Shown here in pieces: positions 25,829 through 36,511 of a stretch of DNA of 64,000 bases. Below the pieces are notes generated by a model that saw only the letters and a list, made by a program, of their open reading frames with translations, ran no database searches and was not told where the DNA came from. Both the position numbers and the translations under genes were made by a program. Position 1 is the first letter of the stretch. Every line of letters starts with the position of its first letter. The stretch covers positions 844,948 to 908,947 of the forward strand of contig NZ_CP024636.1 of assembly GCF_009728735.1 (NCBI RefSeq). Direction: 5' to 3'. The stretch is from Pantoea phytobeneficialis. GTDB lineage: Bacteria > Pseudomonadota > Gammaproteobacteria > Enterobacterales > Enterobacteriaceae.

Positions 25829-26989
25829 ATGGCCACCTATCATCTTGATGCGCGACTGGCTCAGGACATTGTTGCCCGCACCATGAAAATTATTGACAGC
25901 AATGTCAACGTGATGGATGCCCGTGGCCGCATCATTGGCAGTGGCGACCGCGAGCGTATTGGCGAATTGCACGAAGGTGCGCTGCTGGTACTGTCGCAGG
26001 GTAGGGTTGTAGACATCGATGAAGCGGTGGCTAAGCATCTGCATGGTGTACGCCCGGGGATTAACTTGCCGCTGCGTATTGATGGTGAAATCGTAGGTGT
26101 GATCGGTCTGACCGGGCAACCCGTAGCGTTACGGCATTACGGTGAACTGGTTTGCATGACGGCAGAGATGATGCTGGAACAGGCACGGCTGCTGCATATG
26201 CTGGCCCAGGATAGCCGCCTGCGCGAGGAGTTGGTTCTCAACCTGGTACGCAGCGAAACCCTGTCACCGGCGTTGAGCGAATGGGCGCAACGGCTGGGTA
26301 TCGATCTTAATCAACCGCGTGTGGTTGCGGTGGTCGAGGTGGACAGCGGGCAACTTGGTGTCGATAGCGCCATGTCGGAATTGCAGCAACTGCAAACGCT
26401 GCTGACCACGCCCGAGCGCGATAACCTGATTGCCATTGTCTCGCTCACCGAAATGGTGGTATTGAAACCGGCACTGAATGCGCACGGTCGCTATGATCAG
26501 GACGATCATCGGCGTCGGGTTGAGCAGTTATTACAACGTATGAAAGAGAGCGGGCATCTGCGCATGCGTATTGCGCTGGGGAACTATTTTACCGGTCCCG
26601 GCAGCATCGCACGTTCCTATCGTACCGCCCGTACCACCATGATGGTCGGCAAACAGCGTATGCCGGAACAACGCAGCTATTTCTATCAGGATTTGGTGTT
26701 GCCGGTACTGCTCGATAGCTTACGCGGTGGCTGGCAGGCCAATGAGCTGGCCCGACCGCTGGCGAAACTGAAAAATATGGATAGCAATGGTTTGCTGCGG
26801 CGTACCTTAATCGCCTGGTTCAGCCATAACGTACAACCCAGCGCTACGGCGCGTGCGCTGTTTATCCATCGTAATACGCTGGAATATCGTCTGAATCGTA
26901 TCTCGGAACTCACCGGGTTGAATCTCGGCAACTTTGACGATCGCCTGTTATTGTACGTGGCATTGCAACTTGATGAGCAGGGCGGATGA
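25829..26989 (+). CDS. cdaR: Sugar diacid utilisation transcriptional activator CdaR
   Basis: Senses D-glucarate, D-galactarate or D-glycerate and activates the gar/gud catabolic genes in E. coli. The 386 residues match E. coli CdaR along the whole length: N-terminal sugar-diacid recognition domain (about 1-135, with IGSGDRERIGELHEGALLVL), a middle GGDEF-like region and a C-terminal PucR-type helix-turn-helix (ALFIHRNTLEYRLNRISELTG). Its last codons overlap the start of a polysaccharide lyase gene by four bases (ATGA), which E. coli does not have. Confidence 0.95.
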   Translation: MATYHLDARLAQDIVARTMKIIDSNVNVMDARGRIIGSGDRERIGELHEGALLVLSQGRVVDIDEAVAKHLHGVRPGINLPLRIDGEIVGVIGLTGQPVALRHYGELVCMTAEMMLEQARLLHMLAQDSRLREELVLNLVRSETLSPALSEWAQRLGIDLNQPRVVAVVEVDSGQLGVDSAMSELQQLQTLLTTPERDNLIAIVSLTEMVVLKPALNAHGRYDQDDHRRRVEQLLQRMKESGHLRMRIALGNYFTGPGSIARSYRTARTTMMVGKQRMPEQRSYFYQDLVLPVLLDSLRGGWQANELARPLAKLKNMDSNGLLRRTLIAWFSHNVQPSATARALFIHRNTLEYRLNRISELTGLNLGNFDDRLLLYVALQLDEQGG

Positions 26990-28242
26990 AACGGGCTGGG
27001 ATACTGGCGTTCGCGCTATGGGTATGTAGCGGTTTTAGCCAGGCGACTGAGCTGGCTTTTCTCTCGCTGAGTGATTTACAGCAGGTTAAGCAACAACTGG
27101 CGCAGCACCGGGCTGCGTCGCCAACGCTGGCGGCGTGGCAACAATTACAGCGGGAAGCGCAACAGGCGTTGAAGCATCCTGATCCCAGCGTCATCGATAA
27201 AGGGCTGTTACCGCCAGGTGGTTCGAAGCATGACTATCTCAGTCTGAGCGCCTATTGGTGGCCAGACGCGTCGCAACCCGCTGGCCTGCCGTGGCTGCGA
27301 CGCGACGGTGTGGTGAATCCAGCCAGCAAAAATGATCAGAGCGATGGTGTCCGGTTGGCACGCTTTAGCGCTGATGTGCAGGCACTGACGCTTGCCTGGT
27401 ATTTCTCCGGTGAGCAGCGTTATGCCGATAAAGCACAGTCGCTGGTGCGCCACTGGTTTATCGATCCTGCCAGTCGAATGAATCCCAACCTTAACTTTGC
27501 GCAGGGTGTCCCTGGGATAGCGGATGGACGTCATACCGGGGTGCTCGACGGGCGCTATTTTGCGACCCGAGTAGTGGATGCCTTGCAGTTACTGAGAACC
27601 TCTCCAGGTTGGCAAGCGGCCGATCAGCAGGGGGTAGAACGCTGGTTTCGCGACTATCTGCATTGGTTACAGCATAGCCCGCTCGCACAACAGGAAGCGG
27701 CAGCGCCCAATAATCACGGTAGCTGGTACTGTACCCAGCTGGCGGGCATCGCCTGGTATCTTGGGGATGATGCTGCGGTGCGGGCGATGGTGACTCTGGC
27801 GCGTGGTAAAATTGATCAACAGATCCGGGCCGATGGCAGCCAACCCTATGAACTGGCGCGCACCCGATCTTTTCATTATAGCTATTTTAATTTGCAGGCG
27901 CTGACCGCCCTCGCGCAGCTGGCACAAAAAAGTGGCAACGGTGATCTCTGGCATTATCAGAACGCACAGGGCGGATCGTTACTCGCCGCGTTGGCGGCGC
28001 TTGCCCCTTATAGCGATCCGGTTAAACCCTGGCCGTGGAAAAACCGTGATCGTGTCAGCCAGAGGATCATTCCTTTGTTGTCGTTGGCGGATAACAGTCT
28101 GCACCAAACGCGCTGGGAATCCGCCATCGCCCGCACTGACTGGACCGCCTTTAGCGGTTCAGCGCGCGGGGCTGTGGAGCAGGCGCAGCGTGATACCTGG
28201 TTGATTTCGTTGCCTTATGGGCAGAAAAAAGGCCAGCAATAG
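26986..28242 (+). CDS. Secreted polysaccharide lyase of the alginate-lyase superfamily
   Basis: The 418-residue precursor has a signal peptide (about 1-20) and an all-alpha toroid typical of the alginate lyase domain (PF05426; PL5/PL38-like). Visible motifs are NNHGSWY (242-248), with the Asn-His pair expected at the active site, and RTRSFHYSYFNL (292-303), with the Arg/Tyr cluster; SAYWWPD at 88-94 is also typical. The likely reaction is beta-elimination of a uronic-acid polymer in the periplasm; the real substrate cannot be read from sequence. It overlaps cdaR by four bases and must be co-transcribed with it. Its last codons double as the yaeH terminator. Confidence 0.8.
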   Translation: MKRAGILAFALWVCSGFSQATELAFLSLSDLQQVKQQLAQHRAASPTLAAWQQLQREAQQALKHPDPSVIDKGLLPPGGSKHDYLSLSAYWWPDASQPAGLPWLRRDGVVNPASKNDQSDGVRLARFSADVQALTLAWYFSGEQRYADKAQSLVRHWFIDPASRMNPNLNFAQGVPGIADGRHTGVLDGRYFATRVVDALQLLRTSPGWQAADQQGVERWFRDYLHWLQHSPLAQQEAAAPNNHGSWYCTQLAGIAWYLGDDAAVRAMVTLARGKIDQQIRADGSQPYELARTRSFHYSYFNLQALTALAQLAQKSGNGDLWHYQNAQGGSLLAALAALAPYSDPVKPWPWKNRDRVSQRIIPLLSLADNSLHQTRWESAIARTDWTAFSGSARGAVEQAQRDTWLISLPYGQKKGQQ

Positions 28243-28248
28243 CTGGCC
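28225..28248 (-). terminator. Terminator of yaeH inside the 3' end of the lyase gene
   Basis: ggccagc (28231-28237), loop aata, gctggcc (28242-28248); on the minus strand this is followed by six T (28230-28225). It is 21 bases past the yaeH stop. The A run and left arm are the final Lys-Lys-Gly-Gln codons of the lyase gene. Confidence 0.85.
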
Positions 28249-28269
28249 TGAGAAAAGCGCGAGGCGAAA

Positions 28270-28662
28270 TTAACGACCGTTGCGAGTCAGTTTATCGAGG
28301 TCGGATTCAATCTCAGCGATCTTATTAGACACCACGTTTTCCAGATGACGCAGATCGGCCAGGATTTTGCGTTTCAGATCGACTTCAACCTGATCACGCT
28401 GGCAAATCTGATCCAGCTCATCAATCACATAACGCAGGTTAGGGCTGATTTCCTGAACTTCTTTGTAACCTTGGCTGCTGTGGTCAGCCACTACGGTTTT
28501 GCGCTGACGTGGGTATTTGAACTTCACGCTTTTCGCGAAGAACTCGCCTTTATCTTTGCGGAAATAGATTTTCAGGATGTCGTTATTGGCTTCCTGACGC
28601 AGGCTGTAACGGTCAATGTCTTCAGGGGTGCTGATACCTAAGCTTTTCAGGTTGTCGTACAT
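28270..28662 (-). CDS. yaeH: DUF3461 family protein YaeH
   Basis: Conserved protein of unknown function found across gammaproteobacteria. The 130-residue product matches E. coli YaeH (128): [10 protein letters not shown] start, [24 protein letters not shown] and a charged, probably coiled-coil C-terminus ([19 protein letters not shown] onward). No signal or membrane segment. I start at 28662 because it gives the conserved N-terminus; upstream in-frame ATGs extend it without similarity. E. coli yaeI, next to it, is missing here. Confidence 0.93.
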   Translation of the reverse strand: MYDNLKSLGISTPEDIDRYSLRQEANNDILKIYFRKDKGEFFAKSVKFKYPRQRKTVVADHSSQGYKEVQEISPNLRYVIDELDQICQRDQVEVDLKRKILADLRHLENVVSNKIAEIESDLDKLTRNGR

Positions 28663-28937
28663 AGCTTTATATTCCATCAAAAGTGGGGGAGAGCGCGCAG
28701 GACTATCATCATTCGGGATGCGGCTAAAACGCAGCAACCAGCTTAATCAACTGTAGACAAAAATCGGGATGAATATCGCGCGGCCTGAGTTAACTGGCGC
28801 GGATTATGACCTGTTTGAAAAATAAACGCACTTGTTAATTCGCGGTGAGAAACAGGTTGTTTGCCAGGCAGTGTAAAGAAAAAATTACGGGCCTGATTAC
28901 AGACCCGTCGGATTAGTTAATTTAAGGCAAATTCGCC

Positions 28938-29762
28938 TTAGTCGATGGTGCGCAGCAGTTCATTGATACCGACTTTGCCACGGGTTTTCGCATCAACTTT
29001 CTTCACGATGACCGCGCAGTACAGGCTGTAGCTGCCATCTTTAGAAGGCAAGTTGCCTGAAACCACCACTGAGCCAGCCGGAACGCGACCGTAATGCACT
29101 TCGCCAGTTTCGCGGTCATAGATTTTGGTGCTCTGGCCGATGTAGACGCCCATTGAAATCACGGAACCTTCTTCCACGATTACGCCTTCAACGATTTCTG
29201 AACGCGCACCGATAAAGCAGTTGTCTTCGATGATGGTCGGGTTAGCCTGGAGCGGCTCCAGAACACCGCCGATGCCGACGCCGCCAGACAGGTGAACGTT
29301 TTTACCGATCTGCGCGCAGGAACCTACGGTTGCCCAGGTATCAACCATTGAACCTTCGTCAACGTAAGCACCGATGTTCACGTAAGAAGGCATCAGCACG
29401 GTATTACGGGCGATAAATGCGCCCTGACGCACCGCTGCCGGAGGAACAACGCGGAAACCTTCTTTCTTGAAGCGCGCTTCGTCCCAGTTGGCGAATTTCA
29501 TCGGGACTTTGTCGTAGAAACGGGTTTCTGCGCCTTCCATCACTTGGTTGTCATTGATGCGGAACGACAGCAGAACTGCTTTCTTCAGCCACTGATGCGT
29601 TACCCACTCACCGTTGATCTTTTCCGATACGCGCAGTTCACCGCTGTCCAGCAGACCGATGACCTGGTTGATGGCTTCACGAGTGACGCTGTCCACGCTG
29701 GTTGGCGTGATATCGGCGCGGCGCTCAAAGGCAGATTCAATAACGCTCTGTAACTGTTGCAT
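28938..29762 (-). CDS. dapD: Tetrahydrodipicolinate N-succinyltransferase
   Basis: Succinylates tetrahydrodipicolinate in the diaminopimelate/lysine pathway, needed for peptidoglycan. The 274-residue protein equals the E. coli length: N-terminal helical domain, then a left-handed beta-helix of hexapeptide repeats ([40 protein letters not shown]). A stem taaggc/gcctta overlaps the stop codon (28923-28940) and may end transcription weakly. It follows glnD after 76 bases containing a hairpin. Confidence 0.97.
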   Translation of the reverse strand: MQQLQSVIESAFERRADITPTSVDSVTREAINQVIGLLDSGELRVSEKINGEWVTHQWLKKAVLLSFRINDNQVMEGAETRFYDKVPMKFANWDEARFKKEGFRVVPPAAVRQGAFIARNTVLMPSYVNIGAYVDEGSMVDTWATVGSCAQIGKNVHLSGGVGIGGVLEPLQANPTIIEDNCFIGARSEIVEGVIVEEGSVISMGVYIGQSTKIYDRETGEVHYGRVPAGSVVVSGNLPSKDGSYSLYCAVIVKKVDAKTRGKVGINELLRTID

Positions 29763-29789
29763 GATGATTTCCTGAGTCTGTCATACGGG

Positions 29790-29808
29790 TGCCAGCGTCA
29801 CGCTGGCA
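29790..29808 (-). other. Hairpin between glnD and dapD
   Basis: tgccagcg (29790-29797), loop tca, cgctggca (29801-29808). The eight-base stem lies 28 bases upstream of the dapD start. There is no T run on the side where minus-strand transcription would end, so it is more likely a leader or processing structure than a terminator. Confidence 0.4.
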
Positions 29809-29838
29809 CAGAAAAAAAGGATGATAAATCGATTGCGG

Positions 29839-32499
29839 TCACACTTTATCGTTTGGATTAAGGGCCTCTGTCAACCGTTGTTGCAATACATTGCGCATTT
29901 CGGCATCAAGTGCGCGGCGCTCGCTGTTCGCGAGGATGAAAAGATCCTCAACCCGTTCGCCAATTGTACTGATACGTGCGCCATGAAGCGAGACACCTAA
30001 ATCTGCAAAAACTTCGCCAACGCGCGCCAGCAGACCTGGCTGATCGAGGGCGATCAATTCCAGATAGCTGCGGCGATCGGTATGCGTCGGCAGGAAGTTG
30101 ACTTCGGTTTCCACGCTGAAGTGCTTCAGGCGCGATGACTGACGGCGCACGCGCGGCGGCACCCATTGTGTTTGGGTGATCGCCTGCTCCAGCGCCTGAA
30201 TGATCATCGGGTGACGATCGGATGCCAACGGGCTGCCATCCGGCTCCAGCACAATAAAGGTATCCATTGCCATACCGTCACGGCTGGTAAAGATCTGCGC
30301 GTCATGCACGCTGAGATTGCGGCGATCGAGTTCACCCGCCACAGCAGCAAACAGATATGGACGATCGGGACTCCAGATAAAAATCTCAGTCCCGCCGCGT
30401 GTTGCCTGCGGGCTGACCAGCACCAGCGGTTTGCTCAAATCGTGGTTGATCAGATGTCGCGCATGCCATGCCAGCTGATTGGGGGTGTGGCGCAGGAAAT
30501 AGTCGGAACGGCAGCGGCTCCAGATATGTTGCAGTCGCTCTTCGTCGAGGTTCTCCATTCGCAGCAGCGCCAGCGCCTGCAAGCGATGATGACGGACACG
30601 CTCGCGCAGGTCCGGGCTGTTTTCCATGCCGCGACGCAGCTGTTTTTCCGTGGCGAAGAACAGTTCGCGCAGCAGGCTCTGCTTCCAGCTGTTCCACAAG
30701 CTTTCGTTGGTGGCGCAGATGTCTGATACCGTTAAGCACGCCAGGTAGCGCAGGCGGTTCTCATTTTGCATCACTTCAGCGAATTGCTGAATGACGGTAG
30801 GATCCTGAATATCGCGGCGCTGGGCGGTGACCGACATCAGCAGGTGATGACGCACTAACCAGGCAACCAACTGCGTTTCCCTTGAGTTCAGGCCATGTAA
30901 TTCAGCGAAATCGAGGGCATCCTGCGCACCCAAAATCGAGTGATCGCCGCCACGCCCTTTGGCGATGTCATGCAACAGCGCCGCCATCAGCAGCAGTTCC
31001 GGCTGCGGCAGACGCGGCCAGAGTTCTACGCACAGCGGGTGCATCGGGCGTGTCGCTTCGTCAGCAAAGCTCTCCAGTTTCTGCAACACGCGGATGGTAT
31101 GTTCATCCACCGTGTAGGCATGGAACAGGTCAAACTGCATCTGACCGACGATATTGCCCCACAGCGGCGTATAAGCCCAAAGCACGCTGTGACGATGCAT
31201 CGGCACTAACGCACGGCTCACCGCGCCGGGATGGCGCAGAATCGCCATGAAGGTCTGACGCGCCTCGGCGATCTGGCACAATGGTTGTTTGAGATGGCGG
31301 CGGGCGAAACGTAACTGACGTAAGGTGGTGGAGTAAATGCCTTTGATGTTTTCGTTGCGTACCATCACGTAAAACATACGCATAATTGCCTGAGGCTCAC
31401 GTTCAAATAACGTGGGATCACGCAGGTCGATCAACTCGCCACGCAGCTGGAAGTCGTCATCGATGTTACGCGGCTTTTCGGTGGCGGAAAGGCCGAGGAT
31501 CGCCTCATCAAACAGTTGCAGCAGCATCTGATTTAACTCGCCAATGCGGCGCGTGACCCGGTAAAAATCTTTCATCATGCGCTCAACCGGTTCGTTACCT
31601 TCGCCTAGATAGTTGAGACGCTGCGCCACATTCAGCTGGCGATCAAACAGCAGGCGGTTATCGTAACGCGTTAGCGTCAGATGCAACGCGAAGCGGATGC
31701 GCCAGAGAAACTCCTGACATTCATTAAGTTCATTACGCTCGGCTTCAGTGAGAAAGCCGAAGCCAACCATCTCATCAAGGGTGGTGGCACCAAAGTGGCG
31801 GCGTGCCACCCATTGCAGCGTATGAATATCCCGCAGACCGCCGGGGCTGCTTTTGATATCCGGCTCGAGGTTATAGCTGGTGCCGTGGTAGCGTTTATGG
31901 CGCTCTTGCTGCTCTTCAATTTTGGCGGCGAAGAAGCGTGACGAAGGCCAGAAACCATCGCTAAAGATGTTTTTTTGCAGCTCAAGAAATAATGCGACGT
32001 CGCCGGTCAGCATGCGCGATTCAATCAGGTTGGTGGCGACGGTCAAATCCGACAGCCCCTCCAGCAGACACTCCTCGAGTGTACGCACGCTGTGGCCGAC
32101 TTCGAGCTTGAGATCCCACATCAGCGTGAGCAACTCACTGGTGCGTTGTGCGGCATGCTCGTCCAGCGGGCGGCGGCTCAGGATCAGCACATCAATGTCC
32201 GACAGCGGATGCAGCTCGCCACGGCCATACCCGCCCACCGCCAGCAGGGCGATCTCTTTCATCTGATCAAAGCCAAAGAAGCGCCATAAGCGGCGCAGCA
32301 GCCGATCAATAAACAGGGTACGCGCATCAATCAGGGATTCGACATCGGTACCGGCATCAAACGCCGTCCCCATATGCTGCTGAAATTGTTCGAGATAGAG
32401 TTTGAGTTTCTCGCGGGTTAGGGCTTCATCAGGCCAGTCGGCTGGGGAATCGGTCAGGCCTTTGTGTACTGCTTCGGTCACGCTACCACTCATCGACAT
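29839..32499 (-). CDS. glnD: Bifunctional PII uridylyltransferase/uridylyl-removing enzyme
   Basis: Nitrogen sensor: uridylylates PII proteins when glutamine is low and removes UMP when it is high. The 886 residues contain a nucleotidyltransferase domain ([20 protein letters not shown], near 87-106), an HD hydrolase domain ([16 protein letters not shown]) and two C-terminal ACT domains that bind glutamine. Length is close to E. coli GlnD (890). The start at 32499 has an AAGAAGAGA ribosome site; a second ATG is two codons on. It follows map on the same strand after a terminator. Confidence 0.96.
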   Translation of the reverse strand: MSMSGSVTEAVHKGLTDSPADWPDEALTREKLKLYLEQFQQHMGTAFDAGTDVESLIDARTLFIDRLLRRLWRFFGFDQMKEIALLAVGGYGRGELHPLSDIDVLILSRRPLDEHAAQRTSELLTLMWDLKLEVGHSVRTLEECLLEGLSDLTVATNLIESRMLTGDVALFLELQKNIFSDGFWPSSRFFAAKIEEQQERHKRYHGTSYNLEPDIKSSPGGLRDIHTLQWVARRHFGATTLDEMVGFGFLTEAERNELNECQEFLWRIRFALHLTLTRYDNRLLFDRQLNVAQRLNYLGEGNEPVERMMKDFYRVTRRIGELNQMLLQLFDEAILGLSATEKPRNIDDDFQLRGELIDLRDPTLFEREPQAIMRMFYVMVRNENIKGIYSTTLRQLRFARRHLKQPLCQIAEARQTFMAILRHPGAVSRALVPMHRHSVLWAYTPLWGNIVGQMQFDLFHAYTVDEHTIRVLQKLESFADEATRPMHPLCVELWPRLPQPELLLMAALLHDIAKGRGGDHSILGAQDALDFAELHGLNSRETQLVAWLVRHHLLMSVTAQRRDIQDPTVIQQFAEVMQNENRLRYLACLTVSDICATNESLWNSWKQSLLRELFFATEKQLRRGMENSPDLRERVRHHRLQALALLRMENLDEERLQHIWSRCRSDYFLRHTPNQLAWHARHLINHDLSKPLVLVSPQATRGGTEIFIWSPDRPYLFAAVAGELDRRNLSVHDAQIFTSRDGMAMDTFIVLEPDGSPLASDRHPMIIQALEQAITQTQWVPPRVRRQSSRLKHFSVETEVNFLPTHTDRRSYLELIALDQPGLLARVGEVFADLGVSLHGARISTIGERVEDLFILANSERRALDAEMRNVLQQRLTEALNPNDKV

Positions 32500-32524
32500 C
32501 GTCTCTTCTTCGCGCCATTGACAT

Positions 32525-32547
32525 AAAAAAGCCGACTTAAGGTCGGC
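32525..32547 (-). terminator. Intrinsic terminator of map
   Basis: gccgac (32531-32536), loop ttaag, gtcggc (32542-32547), followed on the minus strand by six T. It lies 21 bases past the map stop and separates it from glnD. Confidence 0.88.
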
Positions 32548-32568
32548 CTGGTACTGTTGGGAAGAGAT

Positions 32569-33363
32569 TTACGCGACGTTTTCCAGCACCGCAGGGATGG
32601 TGTCGTCTTCACGTAGCGTCAGAATCTCACAGCCGTTCTCCGTCACCACAATAGTATGCTCGTACTGCGCGGACAAGCTGCGATCTTTGGTTTTCACGGT
32701 CCAGCCATCCTTCATGGTGCGGATGCGGTAATCACCGGCGTTGACCATCGGCTCGACGGTAAAGGTCATGCCGGCCTGAAGCACCACGCCGCCGTCATCA
32801 GCATCGTAATGCAGCACCTGCGGCTCTTCGTGGAAACCTTTACCAATGCCGTGGCCGCAATATTCGCGCACCACAGAGAAATCCTGTGCTTCAACATACT
32901 TCTGAATCGCACGTCCCAGTTCACGCAGGCGGATGCCGGGTTTCACCAGACGCAGGGCCAGATACAGGCTTTCCTGGGTGACGCGACACAGGCGCTCGCC
33001 CTGAATGGTCGGCTTGCCGACGATGAACATTTTTGAGGTGTCGCCGTGATAGTCATCTTTGATCACCGTGACATCAATGTTGACGACATCGCCATCTTTC
33101 AGCAGACGATCGTCGCTCGGGATACCGTGGCAGACCACTTCATTGATGGAGATACACACCGATTTCGGGAATCCGTGGTAGCCGAGGCACGCGGAGATTG
33201 CCTGCTGTTTGTTGGTGATATGTTCGTGGCAAAGACGATCCAGTTCGCCGGTGGAGATACCGGGCACCACATGCGGTGCAATCATTTCCAACACTTCAGC
33301 TGCCAGGCGACCGGCAACACGCATTTTTTCGATTTCTTCAGGAGTTTTTATTGAAATAGCCAT
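32569..33363 (-). CDS. map: Methionine aminopeptidase, type I
   Basis: Removes the initiator methionine from nascent proteins. The 264-residue pita-bread protein has H79 and the five metal ligands D97, D108, H171, E204 and E235 at E. coli positions. It is divergent from rpsB. A 17-base palindrome lies 17 bases upstream of its start. Confidence 0.97.
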   Translation of the reverse strand: MAISIKTPEEIEKMRVAGRLAAEVLEMIAPHVVPGISTGELDRLCHEHITNKQQAISACLGYHGFPKSVCISINEVVCHGIPSDDRLLKDGDVVNIDVTVIKDDYHGDTSKMFIVGKPTIQGERLCRVTQESLYLALRLVKPGIRLRELGRAIQKYVEAQDFSVVREYCGHGIGKGFHEEPQVLHYDADDGGVVLQAGMTFTVEPMVNAGDYRIRTMKDGWTVKTKDRSLSAQYEHTIVVTENGCEILTLREDDTIPAVLENVA

Positions 33364-33379
33364 TAAATTAATCCGCGGC

Positions 33380-33396
33380 TGTCGAAAATTTCGACA
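33380..33396. promoter_or_regulatory. Perfect palindrome in the map leader
   Basis: tgtcgaaa, central a, tttcgaca: a 17-base perfect inverted repeat with odd centre, close to the map start. It could be a repressor operator or an RNA hairpin near the ribosome site. No regulator is known to me for this sequence. Confidence 0.45.
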
Positions 33397-33482
33397 ATAA
33401 TTGAGTTCTGTGCAGTCATGTTAGCAGCAGGCATTTGGGCTGCCAAATCGGGAAGTCTCAAGCCAATTTCTGTTAACGACTA

Positions 33483-33512
33483 TTGGCGTATTCCTGCGCA
33501 TTGTGGTATAAA
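33483..33512 (+). promoter_or_regulatory. Predicted rpsB promoter
   Basis: An extended -10 element tggtataaa (tataaa at 33507-33512, preceded by TGn) with a partial -35 ttggcg (33483-33488). The GC-rich gcgcgccg after it resembles stringently controlled discriminators of ribosomal-protein promoters. Transcription would begin near 33519. Confidence 0.55.
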
Positions 33513-33518
33513 GCGCGC

Positions 33519-34406
<888 letters not shown>

Positions 34407-34457
34407 TAAGGTCTGCTCTTTCACAGAGCCCTTAGACATCAGATGTAATCTGTTAAG

Positions 34458-34478
34458 GGGGCCGCACGGCCCCTTTAT
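34458..34478 (+). terminator. Attenuating terminator between rpsB and tsf
   Basis: ggggcc (34458-34463), loop gcac, ggcccc (34468-34473), then tttatta. A moderately weak T run fits partial read-through into tsf, as known for the E. coli operon. Confidence 0.75.
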
Positions 34479-34587
34479 TATATCCAAGTCTGTCACGCTT
34501 CCATTAAGGCGAGCGGGGCAGAGTAAATTTTCCGCAACAAGTTTCTGGCAGTGTGCAAGCACTGAGAAACGAATCGAGGATTCTGGA

Positions 34588-35439
34588 ATGGCTGAAATTA
34601 CCGCTGCACTGGTAAAAGAACTGCGCGAGCGTACTGCCGCTGGCATGATGGACTGCAAAAAAGCGCTGACTGAAGCGAATGGCGATATCGAACTGGCCAT
34701 CGAAAACATGCGTAAGTCTGGCGCAATCAAAGCAGCGAAAAAAGCGGGTAACGTGGCTGCTGACGGCGTGATCAAAACCAAGATCGTTGACGGTTTCGGT
34801 GTGATCCTGGAAGTTAACTGCCAGACCGACTTCGTCGCAAAAGATGCTGGTTTCCAGGCATTTGCTGACAAAGTGATCGACGCTGCTGCCGCTGGCAAAG
34901 TGACCGACGTTGAAGTTCTGAAAGCACAGTTCGAAGAAGAGCGTGTGGCACTGGTTGCGAAAATCGGTGAGAACATCAACATCCGTCGTGTTGCTATTCT
35001 GGAAGGTGCTGAGCTGGGTAACTACCTGCACGGCGCACGTATCGGCGTTCTGGTTTCTACCAAAGGCGCTGACGAAGAGCTGATCAAGCAGGTTGCAATG
35101 CACATTGCAGCAAGCAAGCCGGAATTCGTGAAGCCGGAAGATGTGTCTGAAGACGTGGTAGCGAAAGAGTACCAGGTTCAGCTGGACATCGCGATGCAGT
35201 CTGGTAAGCCGAAAGAAATCGCAGAGAAAATGGTTGAAGGCCGTATGAAGAAATTCACCGGCGAAGTTTCTCTGACTGGTCAGGCTTTCGTTATTGACCC
35301 GAGCAAAACCGTTGGTCAGGCGCTGAAAGAGAAAGGCGCTGATGTCATTAACTTCATCCGCTTCGAAGTGGGCGAAGGCATCGAGAAAGTTGAGACTGAC
35401 TTTGCAGCAGAAGTTGCTGCGATGTCCAAACAGTCTTAA
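34588..35439 (+). CDS. tsf: Translation elongation factor Ts
   Basis: Exchanges GDP for GTP on EF-Tu. The 283-residue product equals E. coli EF-Ts: N-terminal UBA-like domain ([19 protein letters not shown]), the QTDFVAKD motif of the core that contacts EF-Tu, a coiled-coil insertion and the C-terminal module. Second gene of the rpsB operon, reached by read-through past the attenuator. Confidence 0.98.
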   Translation: MAEITAALVKELRERTAAGMMDCKKALTEANGDIELAIENMRKSGAIKAAKKAGNVAADGVIKTKIVDGFGVILEVNCQTDFVAKDAGFQAFADKVIDAAAAGKVTDVEVLKAQFEEERVALVAKIGENINIRRVAILEGAELGNYLHGARIGVLVSTKGADEELIKQVAMHIAASKPEFVKPEDVSEDVVAKEYQVQLDIAMQSGKPKEIAEKMVEGRMKKFTGEVSLTGQAFVIDPSKTVGQALKEKGADVINFIRFEVGEGIEKVETDFAAEVAAMSKQS

Positions 35440-35450
35440 CTGGTCCGAAA

Positions 35451-35476
35451 GAACCGCCAAAAGGCGGTTCTTTTTT
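35451..35476 (+). terminator. Intrinsic terminator of the rpsB-tsf operon
   Basis: gaaccgcc (35451-35458), loop aaaa, ggcggttc (35463-35470), six T. It lies 11 bases after the tsf stop. Confidence 0.95.
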
Positions 35477-35597
35477 GCCTGCATTTTGCTGCGGGCCTAT
35501 TTTCAGTCACTTCCCAATAGCTTTTCTCTCTCGCTAAGCGGATGATTGATCAGATTTAACTTCTCCTTTTCATCATATCTTCCAGGAAGAATTGACC

Positions 35598-36323
35598 ATG
35601 GCGACCAACGCAAAACCTGTATATCAACGTATCCTGCTAAAACTGAGTGGCGAAGCACTGCAAGGTGCTGAAGGTTTTGGTATTGACGCGAGTGTGCTTG
35701 ACCGCATGGCGCAAGAGGTGAAAGAGCTGGTTGAGCTGGGTATCCAGGTGGGTGTGGTTATTGGTGGCGGTAACCTGTTCCGTGGCGCAGGCCTGGCGCA
35801 GGCAGGTATGAACCGTGTGGTCGGTGACCATATGGGGATGCTGGCTACCGTGATGAACGGCCTGGCGATGCGTGATGCGTTGCACCGTGCTTATGTCAAT
35901 GCGCGCCTGATGTCAGCGATCCCGCTGAACGGCGTTTGTGATAACTACAGCTGGGCAGAAGCAATCAGCCTGCTGCGTAATAACCGCGTAGTTATCTTCT
36001 CTGCCGGCACTGGCAACCCGTTCTTTACAACCGACTCTGCCGCCTGTCTGCGTGGTATTGAAATCGAAGCTGATGTGGTACTGAAAGCCACTAAAGTGGA
36101 TGGCGTTTACTCCGCCGATCCGGTGAAGAACCCGGATGCCACGCTCTATGAACAGCTGACGTATGCCGAAGTGTTGGATAAAGAGCTGAAAGTGATGGAT
36201 CTGGCGGCCTTTACGCTGGCACGCGACCATCAACTGCCGATCCGCGTCTTCAATATGAACAAACCTGGCGCTCTGCGTCGTGTCGTGATGGGTGAAAAAG
36301 AAGGCACCCTGATTACGCATTAA
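35598..36323 (+). CDS. pyrH: Uridylate kinase
   Basis: Phosphorylates UMP to UDP; hexameric, activated by GTP and inhibited by UTP. The 241-residue protein of the amino-acid-kinase fold matches E. coli PyrH in length, with [18 protein letters not shown] and [12 protein letters not shown]. Start at ATG 35598 within ccatggcg; a TTG two codons earlier is open but not needed. It has its own promoter region after the tsf terminator. Confidence 0.97.
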   Translation: MATNAKPVYQRILLKLSGEALQGAEGFGIDASVLDRMAQEVKELVELGIQVGVVIGGGNLFRGAGLAQAGMNRVVGDHMGMLATVMNGLAMRDALHRAYVNARLMSAIPLNGVCDNYSWAEAISLLRNNRVVIFSAGTGNPFFTTDSAACLRGIEIEADVVLKATKVDGVYSADPVKNPDATLYEQLTYAEVLDKELKVMDLAAFTLARDHQLPIRVFNMNKPGALRRVVMGEKEGTLITH

Positions 36324-36359
36324 TACCCGACGCAAGATAAAATAGGGTATATTCTGTTG

Positions 36360-36381
36360 GCGCGGCGCTTGGGCGCTGCGC
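36360..36381 (+). other. GC-rich hairpin between pyrH and frr
   Basis: gcgcggcgc (36360-36368), loop ttgg, gcgctgcgc (36373-36381) with one G-U pair; gggtat (36345-36350) and atgccc (36383-36388) may extend the stem. No T run follows. It may reduce read-through or protect the pyrH message. Confidence 0.4.
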
Positions 36382-36511
36382 TATGCCCTGAATAATCCGT
36401 GCCTGATAGGGAACTCGAATTATTTAGGGTATCAGGATGATCGATGATTATCGATACCGCTTCCGGTTAGCCCGGAAATGGCCAGGTCAAACCGAATCCA
36501 AGGGTTTCAAC

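Noticed and set aside
34504..35484. 326-codon open frame opposite tsf
   Set aside because: Antisense shadow of EF-Ts; codon use and composition do not look like a protein.
36340..36440. Second ERIC element between pyrH and frr
   Set aside because: aattatttagggtat resembles an ERIC end, but the core sequence and the 127-base layout are missing.
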